From Paenibacillus arenilitoris (lineage in GTDB: Bacteria > Bacillota > Bacilli > Paenibacillales > Paenibacillaceae): a stretch of 64,000 nt of DNA. Numbering within the stretch: position 1 is the stretch's first letter; each line of letters opens with the position of its first letter. Below the pieces are notes generated by a model, which had not been told where the DNA came from, did not search any database, and worked only from the letters and a program-made list of their open reading frames with translations. This document shows positions 48,607 to 57,118 of this stretch, piece after piece. Both the position numbers and the translations under genes were made by a program. The stretch spans positions 248,001-312,000 of the forward strand of contig NZ_JACXIY010000001.1 in the NCBI RefSeq assembly GCF_014705655.1, in the 5' to 3' direction.

Positions 48607-48678
48607 ATGTTGGATTTCATCCAATATAAAAGCGATATTTTCGCTCTTTTAGCTTCTATAGTGGATTTCATCCAATGA
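48607..48678 (+). other. Tiny 23-codon open frame inside the repeat mosaic
   Basis: ATG 48607 to TGA 48678 encodes MLDFIQYKSDIFALLASIVD-FIQ, whose two ends repeat the same DFIQ peptide because the DNA repeat TGGATTTCATCCAAT flanks it. There is no convincing ribosome site. It is probably the structure of the repeat element rather than a gene, but similar short frames are worth searching for in related genomes. Confidence 0.25.
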
Positions 48679-48682
48679 AAAA

Positions 48683-48706
48683 GGCCCCATATTCCGATAT
48701 GGGGCC
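48683..48706 (-). terminator. Hairpin with T-run on the minus strand
   Basis: GGCCCCATAT (48683-48692) and ATATGGGGCC (48697-48706) form a perfect stem with a 4-base loop. On the minus strand it is followed by TTTTTC, so it could end leftward transcripts. It lies inside the repeat mosaic and may be part of the repeated element. Confidence 0.5.
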
Positions 48707-48854
48707 TCCAACACGTAAAGTTACTGCGAAAAATACAGGATAGGCCGAAAAAGGGGACGCGATGCTCAAAAGTTACTGTACCAGATCCAGGATAGGCTAG
48801 CCCATTGTCGCTTGGCGGGGCGGTATGCTGAAATTAGGCTAGCCTGCCGCAAGC

Positions 48855-49040
48855 CTATCCTTTCTTTTGTTTGCGGCGAATGCTATCATCTTCGCGCGAT
48901 TTCTCATAAAGAGACAAAAGCCGCTGCTCGCGGCCCCGTGTTTTTAGGTAGGAAGTCGGATGATAATCGGAAGGGCGCGTTGTAAAATCGAAGATGCGGA
49001 TGCCCGCTGCACCACGGGGATTCCTCTTTATTTGAAGCAT
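48855..49040 (-). CDS. Possible small basic hypothetical protein
   Basis: A 61-codon minus-strand frame gives a basic hydrophilic peptide (with FDFTTRPSDYHPTSYLKTRG in its middle and ending RRKQKKG). It has no good ribosome site upstream of ATG 49040. Its stop codon falls within the last copy of the TAGGCTAGCC repeat, and a leftward hairpin lies 150 bp on. It may be a degraded gene end or chance. I do not recognise it. Confidence 0.25.
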   Translation of the reverse strand: MLQIKRNPRGAAGIRIFDFTTRPSDYHPTSYLKTRGREQRLLSLYEKSREDDSIRRKQKKG

Positions 49041-49042
49041 TT

Positions 49043-49070
49043 GGAAACCGGTTTCATGAAACCGGTTTCA
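49043..49070. promoter_or_regulatory. Tandem cre/LacI-type palindromes upstream of GH30 gene
   Basis: GAAACCGGTTTC occurs twice, at 49044-49055 and 49058-49069, 14 bp apart centre to centre. The second, extended to TGAAACCGGTTTCA (49057-49070), fits the cre consensus TGWNANCGNTNWCA perfectly; the first has one mismatch. Such CG-centred palindromes are bound by CcpA or by a substrate-specific LacI-family repressor. They lie about 65-95 bp before the GH30 start. Confidence 0.7.
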
Positions 49071-49135
49071 AGAAACAGGCCTTGCCGTATTCGATTAACG
49101 GAAAGTACCATCCCAACTCTAGGAGGTAGTCTCGA

Positions 49136-52100
49136 TTGAAAAGGTCTCTGTTCAAAAAAAGCACGGCCGCGGCATTGCTTAGCGTTGCATGCTGCGCCGC
49201 CCCGGCGGGCAATTTCGCGTTCGCCGCGGATGCGGGCAAGAAGGACTCGTTTGACGCGCTTCTAACCATCGACGCCTCGCGCACGTATCAGACGATCGAT
49301 AACTTCGGCGCGTCCGACGCGTGGTCGATGGATCCGATCGGCAGCAACTGGACGGAGGAGAACAAAACGCGCGTCGCGGATCTTCTGTTCTCCAGAGATA
49401 AGGGGATCGGCTTGTCCGCGTGGCGCTTCAACATCGGAGCCGGCTCCGCGGAGACGGACCGGGCGATCATTACGAATCCTTGGCGGCGCGCGGAAGCGTT
49501 CAAGCAGGCGGAGGACGGCGCTTACGATTGGAGCAAGCAAGCCGGGCAGCAATGGTTTCTGAACGCCGCGAAGGAGCGGGGCGTCGATACGTTGATCGGG
49601 TTCGTCAACAGCCCGCCGGTATGGATGACGAAGAACGGGCACGCCCAGCCGGATCAGACGGTAGGCTCCACGAACTTGAAGGACGGCTACGAGGACGAAT
49701 TCGCCGATTACTTGGCCGACGTCTTGGAGCATTTTCAACAGGAAGGGCTCCGGTTCGATTATATCAGTCCGATCAACGAACCGACCTGGGATTGGAACAA
49801 GGCCGGCCAGGAGGGCAACCGCTACAACAACGACGATATGAAGCGCGTCGTTCTCGAGCTGTACCGGCAGCTGCAAGAGAGAGGGCTCGAGACGCAAATC
49901 AGCGCGCCGGACGGCGTCGAAATTACGGCGCTGCTCGACGATGACGTCTATAAGACGTTCGCGAACCAGGATCGTTACACGGGCGGGTCGAACAGCCTCG
50001 GGCTTGGCAAATACCGCGAATATATTAAGGATCTGCTGGGCGATCCGGCGCTCAAGGAAGCGGTCGGCAACAAAATCGCCTCGCATTCCTATTGGTCCGA
50101 TTACAGCAATCCCGGCGATGACCGTCTCGGCGAGCTGAGGGATTTGCTGCATGCCAATTTGATGAAATACGACCCGCAAGCGAAATACTGGATGAGCGAG
50201 TATTGCATCCTCGGTTCCTACGGACCGGGCCGCGACCTCGGCATCGATCCCGCCCTCCATATCGCCCGAACGATCCATTTCGACTTGACGCGGGCGAACG
50301 CGTCGGCCTGGCAGTGGTGGACGGCCGTCTCCAAGGAGGATTACAAGGATGGCCTGATCTATACCGATTACAACAACCCGGGCGACGAACAAACGATCCT
50401 CCCTTCCAAAATGCTGTGGGCGCTCGGCAACTACAGCAAATTCATTCGTCCCGGCGCCGAGCGCATCGCCCTGACGGGGCTTGACGAACAGGCGCGAAGC
50501 GGGCTGTTCGGTTCCGCCTACCGTCACGCAGGGGAGGACACCGTCACGGCCGTCTTCGTCAACGACGGAGCGGAGGACAAACGCGTGAAGCTCTCGCTCG
50601 GCGGGCTCGACAAGCAGGAAGCCGTCTTCGTCATGAAGCCCTATGTCACCTCCTCAGACAAGGATTTGGCCAGAGAGGCGGATATTCCGGTTCGAAAGGA
50701 CGGCACGATCGAAACGGTCATTCCCGCCCGTTCCGTCGTAACGCTTAGCGGAGATGTCGTGAAAGCGAACAAGAAGCCGGACGCTCCGGAGATCACAGCC
50801 GTCAAGGCTGTGAACAAAGGGCTGCAGGTCGAATTCAAGGCTCCGAAGGGCGCTTATGAATATGAAGTGCGATACGGAACTAAGCACGACGCGAAGGTTC
50901 GGAAATTGACGGGGATGTCCGAAGACGCTTTCGTCCTGCATGGCTTGAAGAACGGCGAGCGCTATTTCGTCACCGTACGGGCCCGGAACGGCAACGGCTA
51001 CGGCCCGCAATCCCATCGCGCTTACGGCACGCCGGCGCTGCTCGCGCCTGCCGGGGTGAAGGCCGAAGCCATCGATGGCGGCTTTGCGATCGCCTATGAC
51101 ACCGGAATCGGCGTACCCGCCTATCGCGTCCGCTATGGCACGCAGCCCGGAAAATACGACAAGCGATCGGCCGCCGCACCGCCGAACGGCACGATTCGGG
51201 TCGAAGGTCTCGCGAACGGCACAATCTATTACGGCGTCTTAGAAGCCGTCGACGGCAAAAACGTAAGTCCTCCTTCCGCCGAATTCCGGATGACGCCGGA
51301 CATTCCGGCCCCGAGCAAGCTGATCGTCGTTCCCGGAGACCGGAAAGCGCTCATCACGTTTGCTCCGGTAGAAGGCGCAGTCGGCTATTTTGTCCAAGCG
51401 GTTTCCGGATCGCCGAATAACGATGCCGAGCAAATCGCCGTCAACGACATCGAGCTGAACGGCCTGACGAACGGCTCGCCCGTCGTCGTTCGCGTTGCGA
51501 CGGTCGGCCAAGGCGGCAAAGGAACCGGCTACGCGGAGGCGGAAGTGACGCCGGGAGCCGGAGAGGTTCGGTTCGAGGACGATTTTAATTCGGGGGATTT
51601 GTCAAAGTACAACCAGGATTTGAGCCAGTGGACGATGGAAGACGGCTTGCTGAAGCACGGCTCCGCAAGCGGGCAAGGCGCGCTAGGCGTCCGGGACGTG
51701 CAGCTGGTCGACGGAACCGTAACGGCGGTCGCCAAGCATGCGTCGGCGGACGCGGATTGGGGAATCGCTTTCCGCGGCGGAAGCTATTCGAAGGGCTATC
51801 TGTTCGGATACGAGAACGGGCTGCTGTTCCTCAGAAGAGACGGACAGCATCTGCAGCCCCCGGTACCGTTCACCGCCAAGCCGGGCGAATATTATAAGCT
51901 GGAGGTCCGCCTGAACGGCAAACAGATCGAGGGCTACCTTGACGGCGAGCGGATCTTTGCGGTGACGGACACGGTCTACAAGAGCGGACGCATCGGTCTC
52001 CACAGCTGGTCCGGCGCCGGGTTCGATTATTTGGGCGTAACCCGCGACGCGGGCCATCTGACCGCGAAGCCCGAGATTTACGAGGCGAAGGAGGGCGACG

Positions 52101-52840
52101 GGCTTGTCGCCCTGCACTACCGGGAAGTTGACGGAGCGGATGGCTACATTATCCGGTATGCGGAAGCAGACGGCAGCGGGTCCGCGCCCGTCGAGCTTGA
52201 GGCGGCTCCGGGATCTGCGATCGTGACGGGGCTTGCGAACGGCGTCGCCTATACGTTTAGTGTCGTCGCGATTCGCGGCACGGAGGAGGCGGCGTCGGCT
52301 CCGGCGGAAGCCACTCCGAACCGGAGTGCCGGCAGCGTCGTTTATTACGTCGACGCCGGCGACGGGACACCCGGCCAATTGGAGGACGGAGAAGGACTCG
52401 GCGCGCTGCAGTCGCAGGAGGACCAGGAATACGGCAGCGATCCCGTAACGGGCGTGAAATGGGGGTACGAAGCCGATAACGGGCTGACCTGGGCGCACAC
52501 CTCGCCGACCGACGCCTATGAAACGATCCGTCAGTACGACGGGTCCGAGAACGGCAAAGGGCTTGCCTACCGGTTCCAACTGCCTAACGGCACGTATAAA
52601 GTGACGGTCGGCTTCTTCGATCCGTGGAACGCGGCCGACCGGGTCATGCAGCTGACGATAAATGGGGAAACGAAGCTGTCCGAATACGTCATCGGTTCGA
52701 ACCGGGAAGCGAAAGCGTTCGAAGCGATCGAGGTGACGAACGGAGAGCTCGTCGTGAAGGCCGTCAAGGCGGGCGGCTCCAAGCCGATGATGAGCTGGAT
52801 CAAGATCGAGAAGGAGAGCGAAGGCGTAGCGGCGTCGTAA
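49136..52840 (+). CDS. Secreted GH30 endo-beta-1,6-galactanase-like enzyme with accessory domains
   Basis: A 1234-residue exported protein; TTG 49136 follows AGGAGG by 9 nt. Signal peptide about 1-32. The GH30 part (barrel about 40-440 plus side beta-sandwich to about 540) shows NFGASDAWSMDPIGSNWT, acid/base Glu215 in SPINEPTWDW and nucleophile Glu355 in WMSEYCILG. The sequence around these residues is most like endo-beta-1,6-galactanases (GH30_5 type), which cut beta-1,6-galactan side chains of type II arabinogalactan. After it come three FnIII-like domains (about 548-795), a lectin-like sandwich (about 805-975), another FnIII-like domain (977-1065) and a malectin-like C-terminal domain (1068-1234). 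No anchor is seen. Two CG-centred palindromes upstream suggest sugar-dependent control. Confidence 0.88.
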   Translation: MKRSLFKKSTAAALLSVACCAAPAGNFAFAADAGKKDSFDALLTIDASRTYQTIDNFGASDAWSMDPIGSNWTEENKTRVADLLFSRDKGIGLSAWRFNIGAGSAETDRAIITNPWRRAEAFKQAEDGAYDWSKQAGQQWFLNAAKERGVDTLIGFVNSPPVWMTKNGHAQPDQTVGSTNLKDGYEDEFADYLADVLEHFQQEGLRFDYISPINEPTWDWNKAGQEGNRYNNDDMKRVVLELYRQLQERGLETQISAPDGVEITALLDDDVYKTFANQDRYTGGSNSLGLGKYREYIKDLLGDPALKEAVGNKIASHSYWSDYSNPGDDRLGELRDLLHANLMKYDPQAKYWMSEYCILGSYGPGRDLGIDPALHIARTIHFDLTRANASAWQWWTAVSKEDYKDGLIYTDYNNPGDEQTILPSKMLWALGNYSKFIRPGAERIALTGLDEQARSGLFGSAYRHAGEDTVTAVFVNDGAEDKRVKLSLGGLDKQEAVFVMKPYVTSSDKDLAREADIPVRKDGTIETVIPARSVVTLSGDVVKANKKPDAPEITAVKAVNKGLQVEFKAPKGAYEYEVRYGTKHDAKVRKLTGMSEDAFVLHGLKNGERYFVTVRARNGNGYGPQSHRAYGTPALLAPAGVKAEAIDGGFAIAYDTGIGVPAYRVRYGTQPGKYDKRSAAAPPNGTIRVEGLANGTIYYGVLEAVDGKNVSPPSAEFRMTPDIPAPSKLIVVPGDRKALITFAPVEGAVGYFVQAVSGSPNNDAEQIAVNDIELNGLTNGSPVVVRVATVGQGGKGTGYAEAEVTPGAGEVRFEDDFNSGDLSKYNQDLSQWTMEDGLLKHGSASGQGALGVRDVQLVDGTVTAVAKHASADADWGIAFRGGSYSKGYLFGYENGLLFLRRDGQHLQPPVPFTAKPGEYYKLEVRLNGKQIEGYLDGERIFAVTDTVYKSGRIGLHSWSGAGFDYLGVTRDAGHLTAKPEIYEAKEGDGLVALHYREVDGADGYIIRYAEADGSGSAPVELEAAPGSAIVTGLANGVAYTFSVVAIRGTEEAASAPAEATPNRSAGSVVYYVDAGDGTPGQLEDGEGLGALQSQEDQEYGSDPVTGVKWGYEADNGLTWAHTSPTDAYETIRQYDGSENGKGLAYRFQLPNGTYKVTVGFFDPWNAADRVMQLTINGETKLSEYVIGSNREAKAFEAIEVTNGELVVKAVKAGGSKPMMSWIKIEKESEGVAAS

Positions 52841-52884
52841 CGCTTTTCAGGGGGAACGTTAAAGAAGGTAGCAGGCAATACAGG

Positions 52885-52914
52885 GGCAGTCCCTTATGGA
52901 GGGATTGCCTTTTT
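52885..52914 (+). terminator. Intrinsic terminator after GH30 gene
   Basis: GGCAGTCCCT (52885-52894) pairs with AGGGATTGCC (52900-52909; one G-T pair) and is followed by a T-run. Confidence 0.85.
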
Positions 52915-53042
52915 TACGTTGTAGTGGTTCAGTCCTTCAGCCCTCATATTTGCACCCCGCTGATTTAGTGACAAATGTAACTATTTGCCCAAAAACCGAT
53001 ATGACATACTGAGGATGACTCATAACCGAAAGGATGATGAAG

Positions 53043-53984
53043 ATGACAATCGCCTCCATGCAAGGCGTCCTGAAAAGATACGGCTCCTACGTAGCGCTTG
53101 ATTATATTGATCTGGATATCTATGAAGGGGAAATTGTCGGCTTGCTCGGCCCCAACGGAGCAGGCAAAACGACGTTAATTCAAACGTTGACAGGTATGCT
53201 ACCTGCCGACAAAGGCAAGATCTCGCTATTCGGCCAGTCGCAAAATCCATTTTCTAACGCCAATAAGGAAAAGCTGGGCCTCGTTACACAAGAGGTTGCC
53301 ATATTCGAAGAGCTAACCGCCAAAGAGTGCCTCCATTTTTTTGCCGGCGTATATGGCTTGCGCGGAGAAGAAAAGAAACGGAGAGTGGCAGAAGCACTGG
53401 AGTTTGTCGGCCTTACCGATCAGGCGGACAAGATACCGCACAAATTTTCCGGCGGTATGAAGCGCCGTCTCAACATCGCTTGTGCGCTGACTCATCGTCC
53501 CAAATTTCTTATTATGGACGAACCAACCGTCGGAATAGATCCCCAGTCAAGAAATCATATTTTGGAGTCGGTCAAAAAACTTCGCGACCAGGGCACAACC
53601 CTTTTATATACGACGCATTATATGGAAGAGGTCCAAGAAGTCGCTTCCCGCGTCATTATAATCGACCAGGGTCAAGTCATTAAAGAAGGCACCGTGCAGC
53701 AGCTCATTCAAACGATTCAACATGAAGAAAAGGTCAAATTCGATGTCTCTGATCCCGACATCATCCCGCTCGACAAATTAGAGAAAATTACAGGCGTACG
53801 ACAAGTTATCGCCTCTGGAAGTCAAATTACGGTTATATCCGCAGCCGGTACCGGGAATCTCGACCGTATTTTGTCTGTCGTCAAGGAATATTCCAGCGTG
53901 CTCGGCATTCAAGCCGACAAGCCCAATCTGGAGGATGTTTTTCTCACATTGACGGGCAAACAATTAAGAGATAAGGGGGAATAA
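53043..53984 (+). CDS. ABC-2 exporter ATPase (LnrL-like)
   Basis: A 313-residue ATPase. ATG 53043 fits the AAAGGA site best; ATGs at 53034 and 53037 would add up to three residues. Walker A GPNGAGKTT, signature FSGGMKRR, Walker B LIMDEPTVGID and H-loop TTHYMEE are all intact. The C-terminal extension after residue 220 is typical of drug-resistance ATPases. It energises the two permeases encoded next. The set ATPase-permease-permease-kinase-regulator resembles Bacillus subtilis LnrLMN with LnrJK, which gives resistance to linearmycin-type polyenes, though the gene order differs. The exact substrate is inference. Confidence 0.92.
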   Translation: MTIASMQGVLKRYGSYVALDYIDLDIYEGEIVGLLGPNGAGKTTLIQTLTGMLPADKGKISLFGQSQNPFSNANKEKLGLVTQEVAIFEELTAKECLHFFAGVYGLRGEEKKRRVAEALEFVGLTDQADKIPHKFSGGMKRRLNIACALTHRPKFLIMDEPTVGIDPQSRNHILESVKKLRDQGTTLLYTTHYMEEVQEVASRVIIIDQGQVIKEGTVQQLIQTIQHEEKVKFDVSDPDIIPLDKLEKITGVRQVIASGSQITVISAAGTGNLDRILSVVKEYSSVLGIQADKPNLEDVFLTLTGKQLRDKGE

Positions 53985-53986
53985 CG

Positions 53987-54718
53987 ATGAGAGTTCTCTC
54001 AACGACGAAATTTACGATGCTGCGGCTTGTCCGCAATTATATCGGTTTGCTATTACTACTTATCGTTCCCATTGTAATGCTTACAATATTTTCCTTAATC
54101 CTGTCAGGCATGACGAATGAGGAAGGAAATCCTTATTTTAATGAAACTGCGCTGACGATGGTGCTTACATTCCAGCTTTTTGGCGGTTCGTCGGTTATGC
54201 ACTATTTGAATTATGATTTGTTTACGCTTAATCGAGAGCGCATGTTTGTTGCGCCTTTTAATCGAACCATGTATGCTTTGTCGATCATGATATTTGGCTC
54301 TATCTTCTCGGTGTTGCTTGGCATTGTCCTAATGATCTACAGCCAATATGTCCTCGGCATGGTATGGAACAACTGGGCTTGGACCATTTATCTTATAACG
54401 TTGATGTCCGTATTATCAAGCATTGTATGTGTCATATTCACCTGTGTTGTGAAAAAGTTCAAGCTGGCGGGACGGTTAAGCGAAATATATGGCGTTGGCT
54501 TTGTCATGCTGGCCGGACTGTTCTTTCCCATGCCGCAAAATGCGGTGTTCGATTTTCTGGGATCTTACGGAAACCCCCTCACTCTGTCGATCGGCGCCGT
54601 GAGGGCAGGAGGCAACGGGAATTGGGCAGAAGCTTGGCTTCAAGCAAATATTGTATTGGCGGCGATTGTCACCCTGTTCCTCGTCATGATCGTTGTGGGA
54701 AGGAAGCGGTTAAAGTGA
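53987..54718 (+). CDS. ABC-2 exporter permease (LnrM-like)
   Basis: A 243-residue membrane protein with about six TM helices of the ABC-2 type (N-terminal TM about 20-42 preceded by FTMLRLVRNYIG; C-terminal TM ends VVGRKRLK). ATG 53987 follows AAGGGGGA and lies 2 bp after the ATPase stop. The second permease gene overlaps its stop by 4 bp (GTGA), so the two subunits are probably made in equal amounts and form a heterodimeric channel. Confidence 0.88.
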   Translation: MRVLSTTKFTMLRLVRNYIGLLLLLIVPIVMLTIFSLILSGMTNEEGNPYFNETALTMVLTFQLFGGSSVMHYLNYDLFTLNRERMFVAPFNRTMYALSIMIFGSIFSVLLGIVLMIYSQYVLGMVWNNWAWTIYLITLMSVLSSIVCVIFTCVVKKFKLAGRLSEIYGVGFVMLAGLFFPMPQNAVFDFLGSYGNPLTLSIGAVRAGGNGNWAEAWLQANIVLAAIVTLFLVMIVVGRKRLK

Positions 54719-55401
54719 CGATATTTTATTTTACTTTAAAAAGAAGCTTTGGGTCCCTCACTAACCTTATTTTTTTGACCCTTGCCCCGATCGCGTGCAT
54801 TTTTTTTCCGGCTGGGGAAGCTTGGCCGGCGCTACCCTACGGCTACCAATATTTCGGTATTATCATCCTTTTTGTTGCAATCCGATTAACCCAAATTATT
54901 ATTGAAGACCGGGCCAGAGGAGTCATCAAACGATTATCCGTTGCCCCAATCCGTTATTTTCATTATTTAAGTCAAAATTTATTTGCCTATTTCGTTATTC
55001 TAATTTTGCAATGTGCCATTGTCATTGTTGGCGGATTGCTAAGGGGACAGGAGTTGTATCAGCCATTCGCTCTTTTCACTCTATATCTATCTTTCAGTTT
55101 TACGGCGCTGGCTATCGCGTTAGCCTGGATTTCGATTTTTCGTAATAAGGATATCGCGTTTCTCGTCTATATGTCTCTTATCTTCCTTATGGTATTAATG
55201 GGAGGCATCATGATGCCTCTCGAAATGTTTCCGGACCTGATGAAGCGAATCGCTGTCATTCTCCCGACATTTTGGTTTGCTGAAGGTTTGAATTGGGTCG
55301 TATACGGGCGACAAACCTCTAATTTTATGTTGATTAATGGTGTGTTGTGGCTGTACACCCTTGTATTTCTTGTACTGGGAAGCACCCGCAAGATGCAATA
55401 A
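54715..55401 (+). CDS. ABC-2 exporter permease (LnrN-like)
   Basis: A 228-residue membrane protein with about six TM helices. The GTG start at 54715 overlaps the previous stop, which indicates translational coupling; a longer frame upstream would run through the previous gene and is not credible. ABC-2 features include the conserved region IIEDRARGVIKRLSVAPIRY and, late, MVLMGGIMMPLEMFPDLMKR followed by LPTFWFAEGLNW. Second membrane subunit of the exporter. Confidence 0.88.
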   Translation: MTIFYFTLKRSFGSLTNLIFLTLAPIACIFFPAGEAWPALPYGYQYFGIIILFVAIRLTQIIIEDRARGVIKRLSVAPIRYFHYLSQNLFAYFVILILQCAIVIVGGLLRGQELYQPFALFTLYLSFSFTALAIALAWISIFRNKDIAFLVYMSLIFLMVLMGGIMMPLEMFPDLMKRIAVILPTFWFAEGLNWVVYGRQTSNFMLINGVLWLYTLVFLVLGSTRKMQ

Positions 55402-55416
55402 ACCGGGAGGGATTGG

Positions 55417-56499
55417 ATGAAATCGTACATGGAACCGGCACGGTTTGTCAACGGCTGGCGTTTACTCAATCTTGGCTTTCTTACGTATTATTGGATTAGC
55501 GGCGAATTCGCGGCGTACGATTTCATCCTGCTCCTGTTTCTAATTCTCTTGACAAGCTTGCGTTGGCGGTTCAACTTGCCGGCCTGGTCCGTGGCGTTGG
55601 ATGCCTTCGTCTGCTTCCTCTACTTTCCTTATCATGCAGTTAGCTACTACGGACTGGCCCTGCCGATTTTTGAATTGGCGCAACGCGGCAAGTGGCTCTT
55701 CGCCTTATTATTTTTCATCGGATTATTTGTTGCGCCGTTCCCTTCCGCATGGCTGTTCTGTTATTTTGTCCTGGCCTTGTTTGTTGGTTTTTTTTCTTAT
55801 GCTTACTCACTCAATCAACAGCAATACAAGGAGGAGGCTGATGAGCAGCGCAAAGCAAGATATGAGCTGGAACGGGTAAAAATTGACCTGCTTGCAGCCC
55901 AACAATCGGTTGCACAGCAAGCAGAGCTGATGGAGCGTTACCGGATGGCACGGCAGCTTCACGATCATTTAGGCCACGACTTGACCGGAGCCGCGTTGGC
56001 GCTGCAAGCGCATGAATACGTTGAAGAGCCTGACGAGGCCCACAAGCTGCTGCAAGAGGTCAAACGGCGACTCAAGCGTAGTACACTAAACCTGAGAGAG
56101 ACCGTGCATAACGCAACCCCTATCGCCCCAATAGGTGTTGAAAATTTGGAGTATGTGGCACTCTATTTTCAGCAAGTGAGCATCTCCTTTCGAAAATCGG
56201 GCGACTTGCTGCGCGTTGCAGCTTATCATTGGGGGCTGTTGGAAGCATGCTTGAAGGAAGCTTTAACCAATATTGCCCGCCACAGCGATGCAACAAAGGC
56301 TGAAGTAAAGGTCGAGGCCGCGGGATCAATTATCCGCCTGCTGGTGCAGGATAACGGGACAGTTCGACAGAGCCAGCAACCCGGAAGCGGGCTGAGAAGT
56401 CTGAAAATGCGGGCACGTTCATTGGGGGGGAGCTTGTCCGTCAGCGGAGACAACGGATTTTTGCTCGTATGTGTGCTTCCGCTGAGAGAGGAGGAATAA
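55417..56499 (+). CDS. DesK-type sensor histidine kinase (LnrJ-like)
   Basis: A 360-residue kinase with about five TM helices in residues 10-135 and almost no extracellular domain, the layout of intramembrane-sensing kinases. A coiled coil (about 135-170) leads to the HisKA_3 site HDHLGHDLTG with phosphoacceptor His182, and a short HATPase domain (EACLKEALTNIARHSDATKA, QDNGT, GLRSLKMRARSLGGSL). The start is ATG 55417 behind GGGAGGGA. The regulator gene abuts its stop. It probably detects membrane damage or the exporter state and induces the exporter operon. Confidence 0.92.
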   Translation: MKSYMEPARFVNGWRLLNLGFLTYYWISGEFAAYDFILLLFLILLTSLRWRFNLPAWSVALDAFVCFLYFPYHAVSYYGLALPIFELAQRGKWLFALLFFIGLFVAPFPSAWLFCYFVLALFVGFFSYAYSLNQQQYKEEADEQRKARYELERVKIDLLAAQQSVAQQAELMERYRMARQLHDHLGHDLTGAALALQAHEYVEEPDEAHKLLQEVKRRLKRSTLNLRETVHNATPIAPIGVENLEYVALYFQQVSISFRKSGDLLRVAAYHWGLLEACLKEALTNIARHSDATKAEVKVEAAGSIIRLLVQDNGTVRQSQQPGSGLRSLKMRARSLGGSLSVSGDNGFLLVCVLPLREEE

Positions 56500-57111
56500 G
56501 TGGTGAAGCTGCTAATCGTTGATGATGACCCGCTCGTTTGTCAAAGCCTGCAGCTGTTGCTTGGGAAAGAGACGGATTTCGAGGTGCTCGGCGTTGCTTA
56601 CAACGGACGGGAGGCGATTAAGATGTGCGGACGGCAGCCCGACGTCATTTTAATGGATATCCAGATGCCGGTCATGGATGGCATTGAAAGCACAATAAAA
56701 ATTAAGCAGCAGTTTCCCGATATTCAAATTATGATGCTTACAACTTTCCAGGACGAGAGAAGCATCAGACTGGCTTTACATGCAGGCGCGGTAGGTTATC
56801 TGCTCAAATCGTCCACCATTGAAAATATGGCTGATCAAATTCGGGCAATGTCAACCGGTTCAACCGTCTTGAGTCCCAGTGTGTTAAAAGCGATCATGGA
56901 ACCAAACAGAGAGGATCTGCAGGAATTGACTGAACGGGAAACCGAAATTGTCGAACTGGTGGCGCGAGGCTTGTCCAACCAAGAAATCAGTGAACAGTTG
57001 TACTTGAGTACAGGAAGGGTACGCAACATGCTGACGGTAATTCTTGACAAGCTGGAGCTTCGCGACCGCACACAACTGGCGATTTATTATTGGCAGGGAA
57101 AACAGCAGTGA
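56500..57111 (+). CDS. NarL/LuxR-family response regulator (LnrK-like)
   Basis: A 203-residue regulator starting at GTG 56500 (or GTG 56503), right after the kinase stop and behind GAGGAGGA. The receiver domain (1-120) has the acidic pair in VDDDP, phosphoacceptor Asp53 in ILMDIQMPVMDG and Lys in LLKSS. A LuxR-type helix-turn-helix follows (about 140-200: LTERETEIVELVARGLSNQE, then LYLSTGRVRNML). Partner of the DesK-type kinase. Last gene of the exporter operon; no clear terminator is seen, and a gene remnant follows within about 10 bp. Confidence 0.93.
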   Translation: MVKLLIVDDDPLVCQSLQLLLGKETDFEVLGVAYNGREAIKMCGRQPDVILMDIQMPVMDGIESTIKIKQQFPDIQIMMLTTFQDERSIRLALHAGAVGYLLKSSTIENMADQIRAMSTGSTVLSPSVLKAIMEPNREDLQELTERETEIVELVARGLSNQEISEQLYLSTGRVRNMLTVILDKLELRDRTQLAIYYWQGKQQ

Positions 57112-57118
57112 GGGTCTG

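Larger units (their letters stand above)
48552..48859. repeat. Mosaic of intergenic repeats
   Basis: No clear gene fills 48501-48855; it holds interleaved repeats instead. TAGGCTAGCCCGC(A/T)GCAAGC appears at 48552-48577 and 48584-48609 (period 32), with diverged copies near 48792-48805 and 48834-48859. TGGATTTCATCCAAT occurs exactly at 48611-48625 and 48662-48676. AAAGTTACTG followed by CAGGATAGGC occurs at 48717-48745 and 48769-48797 (period 52). A hairpin lies at 48683-48706. Multiplied short elements like this suggest a family scattered in the genome (REP- or MITE-like). That needs a genome-wide count. Confidence 0.7.

Noticed and set aside
48552-48859. Possible CRISPR array
   Set aside because: The repeats differ in length, spacing and type, spacers are not of constant size, and no cas genes are nearby.
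52981-53033. Sigma-A promoter directly before the ABC-2 ATPase gene
   Set aside because: TTGCCC at 52985 has no -10 hexamer at acceptable spacing; CATACT is only 14 bp away.
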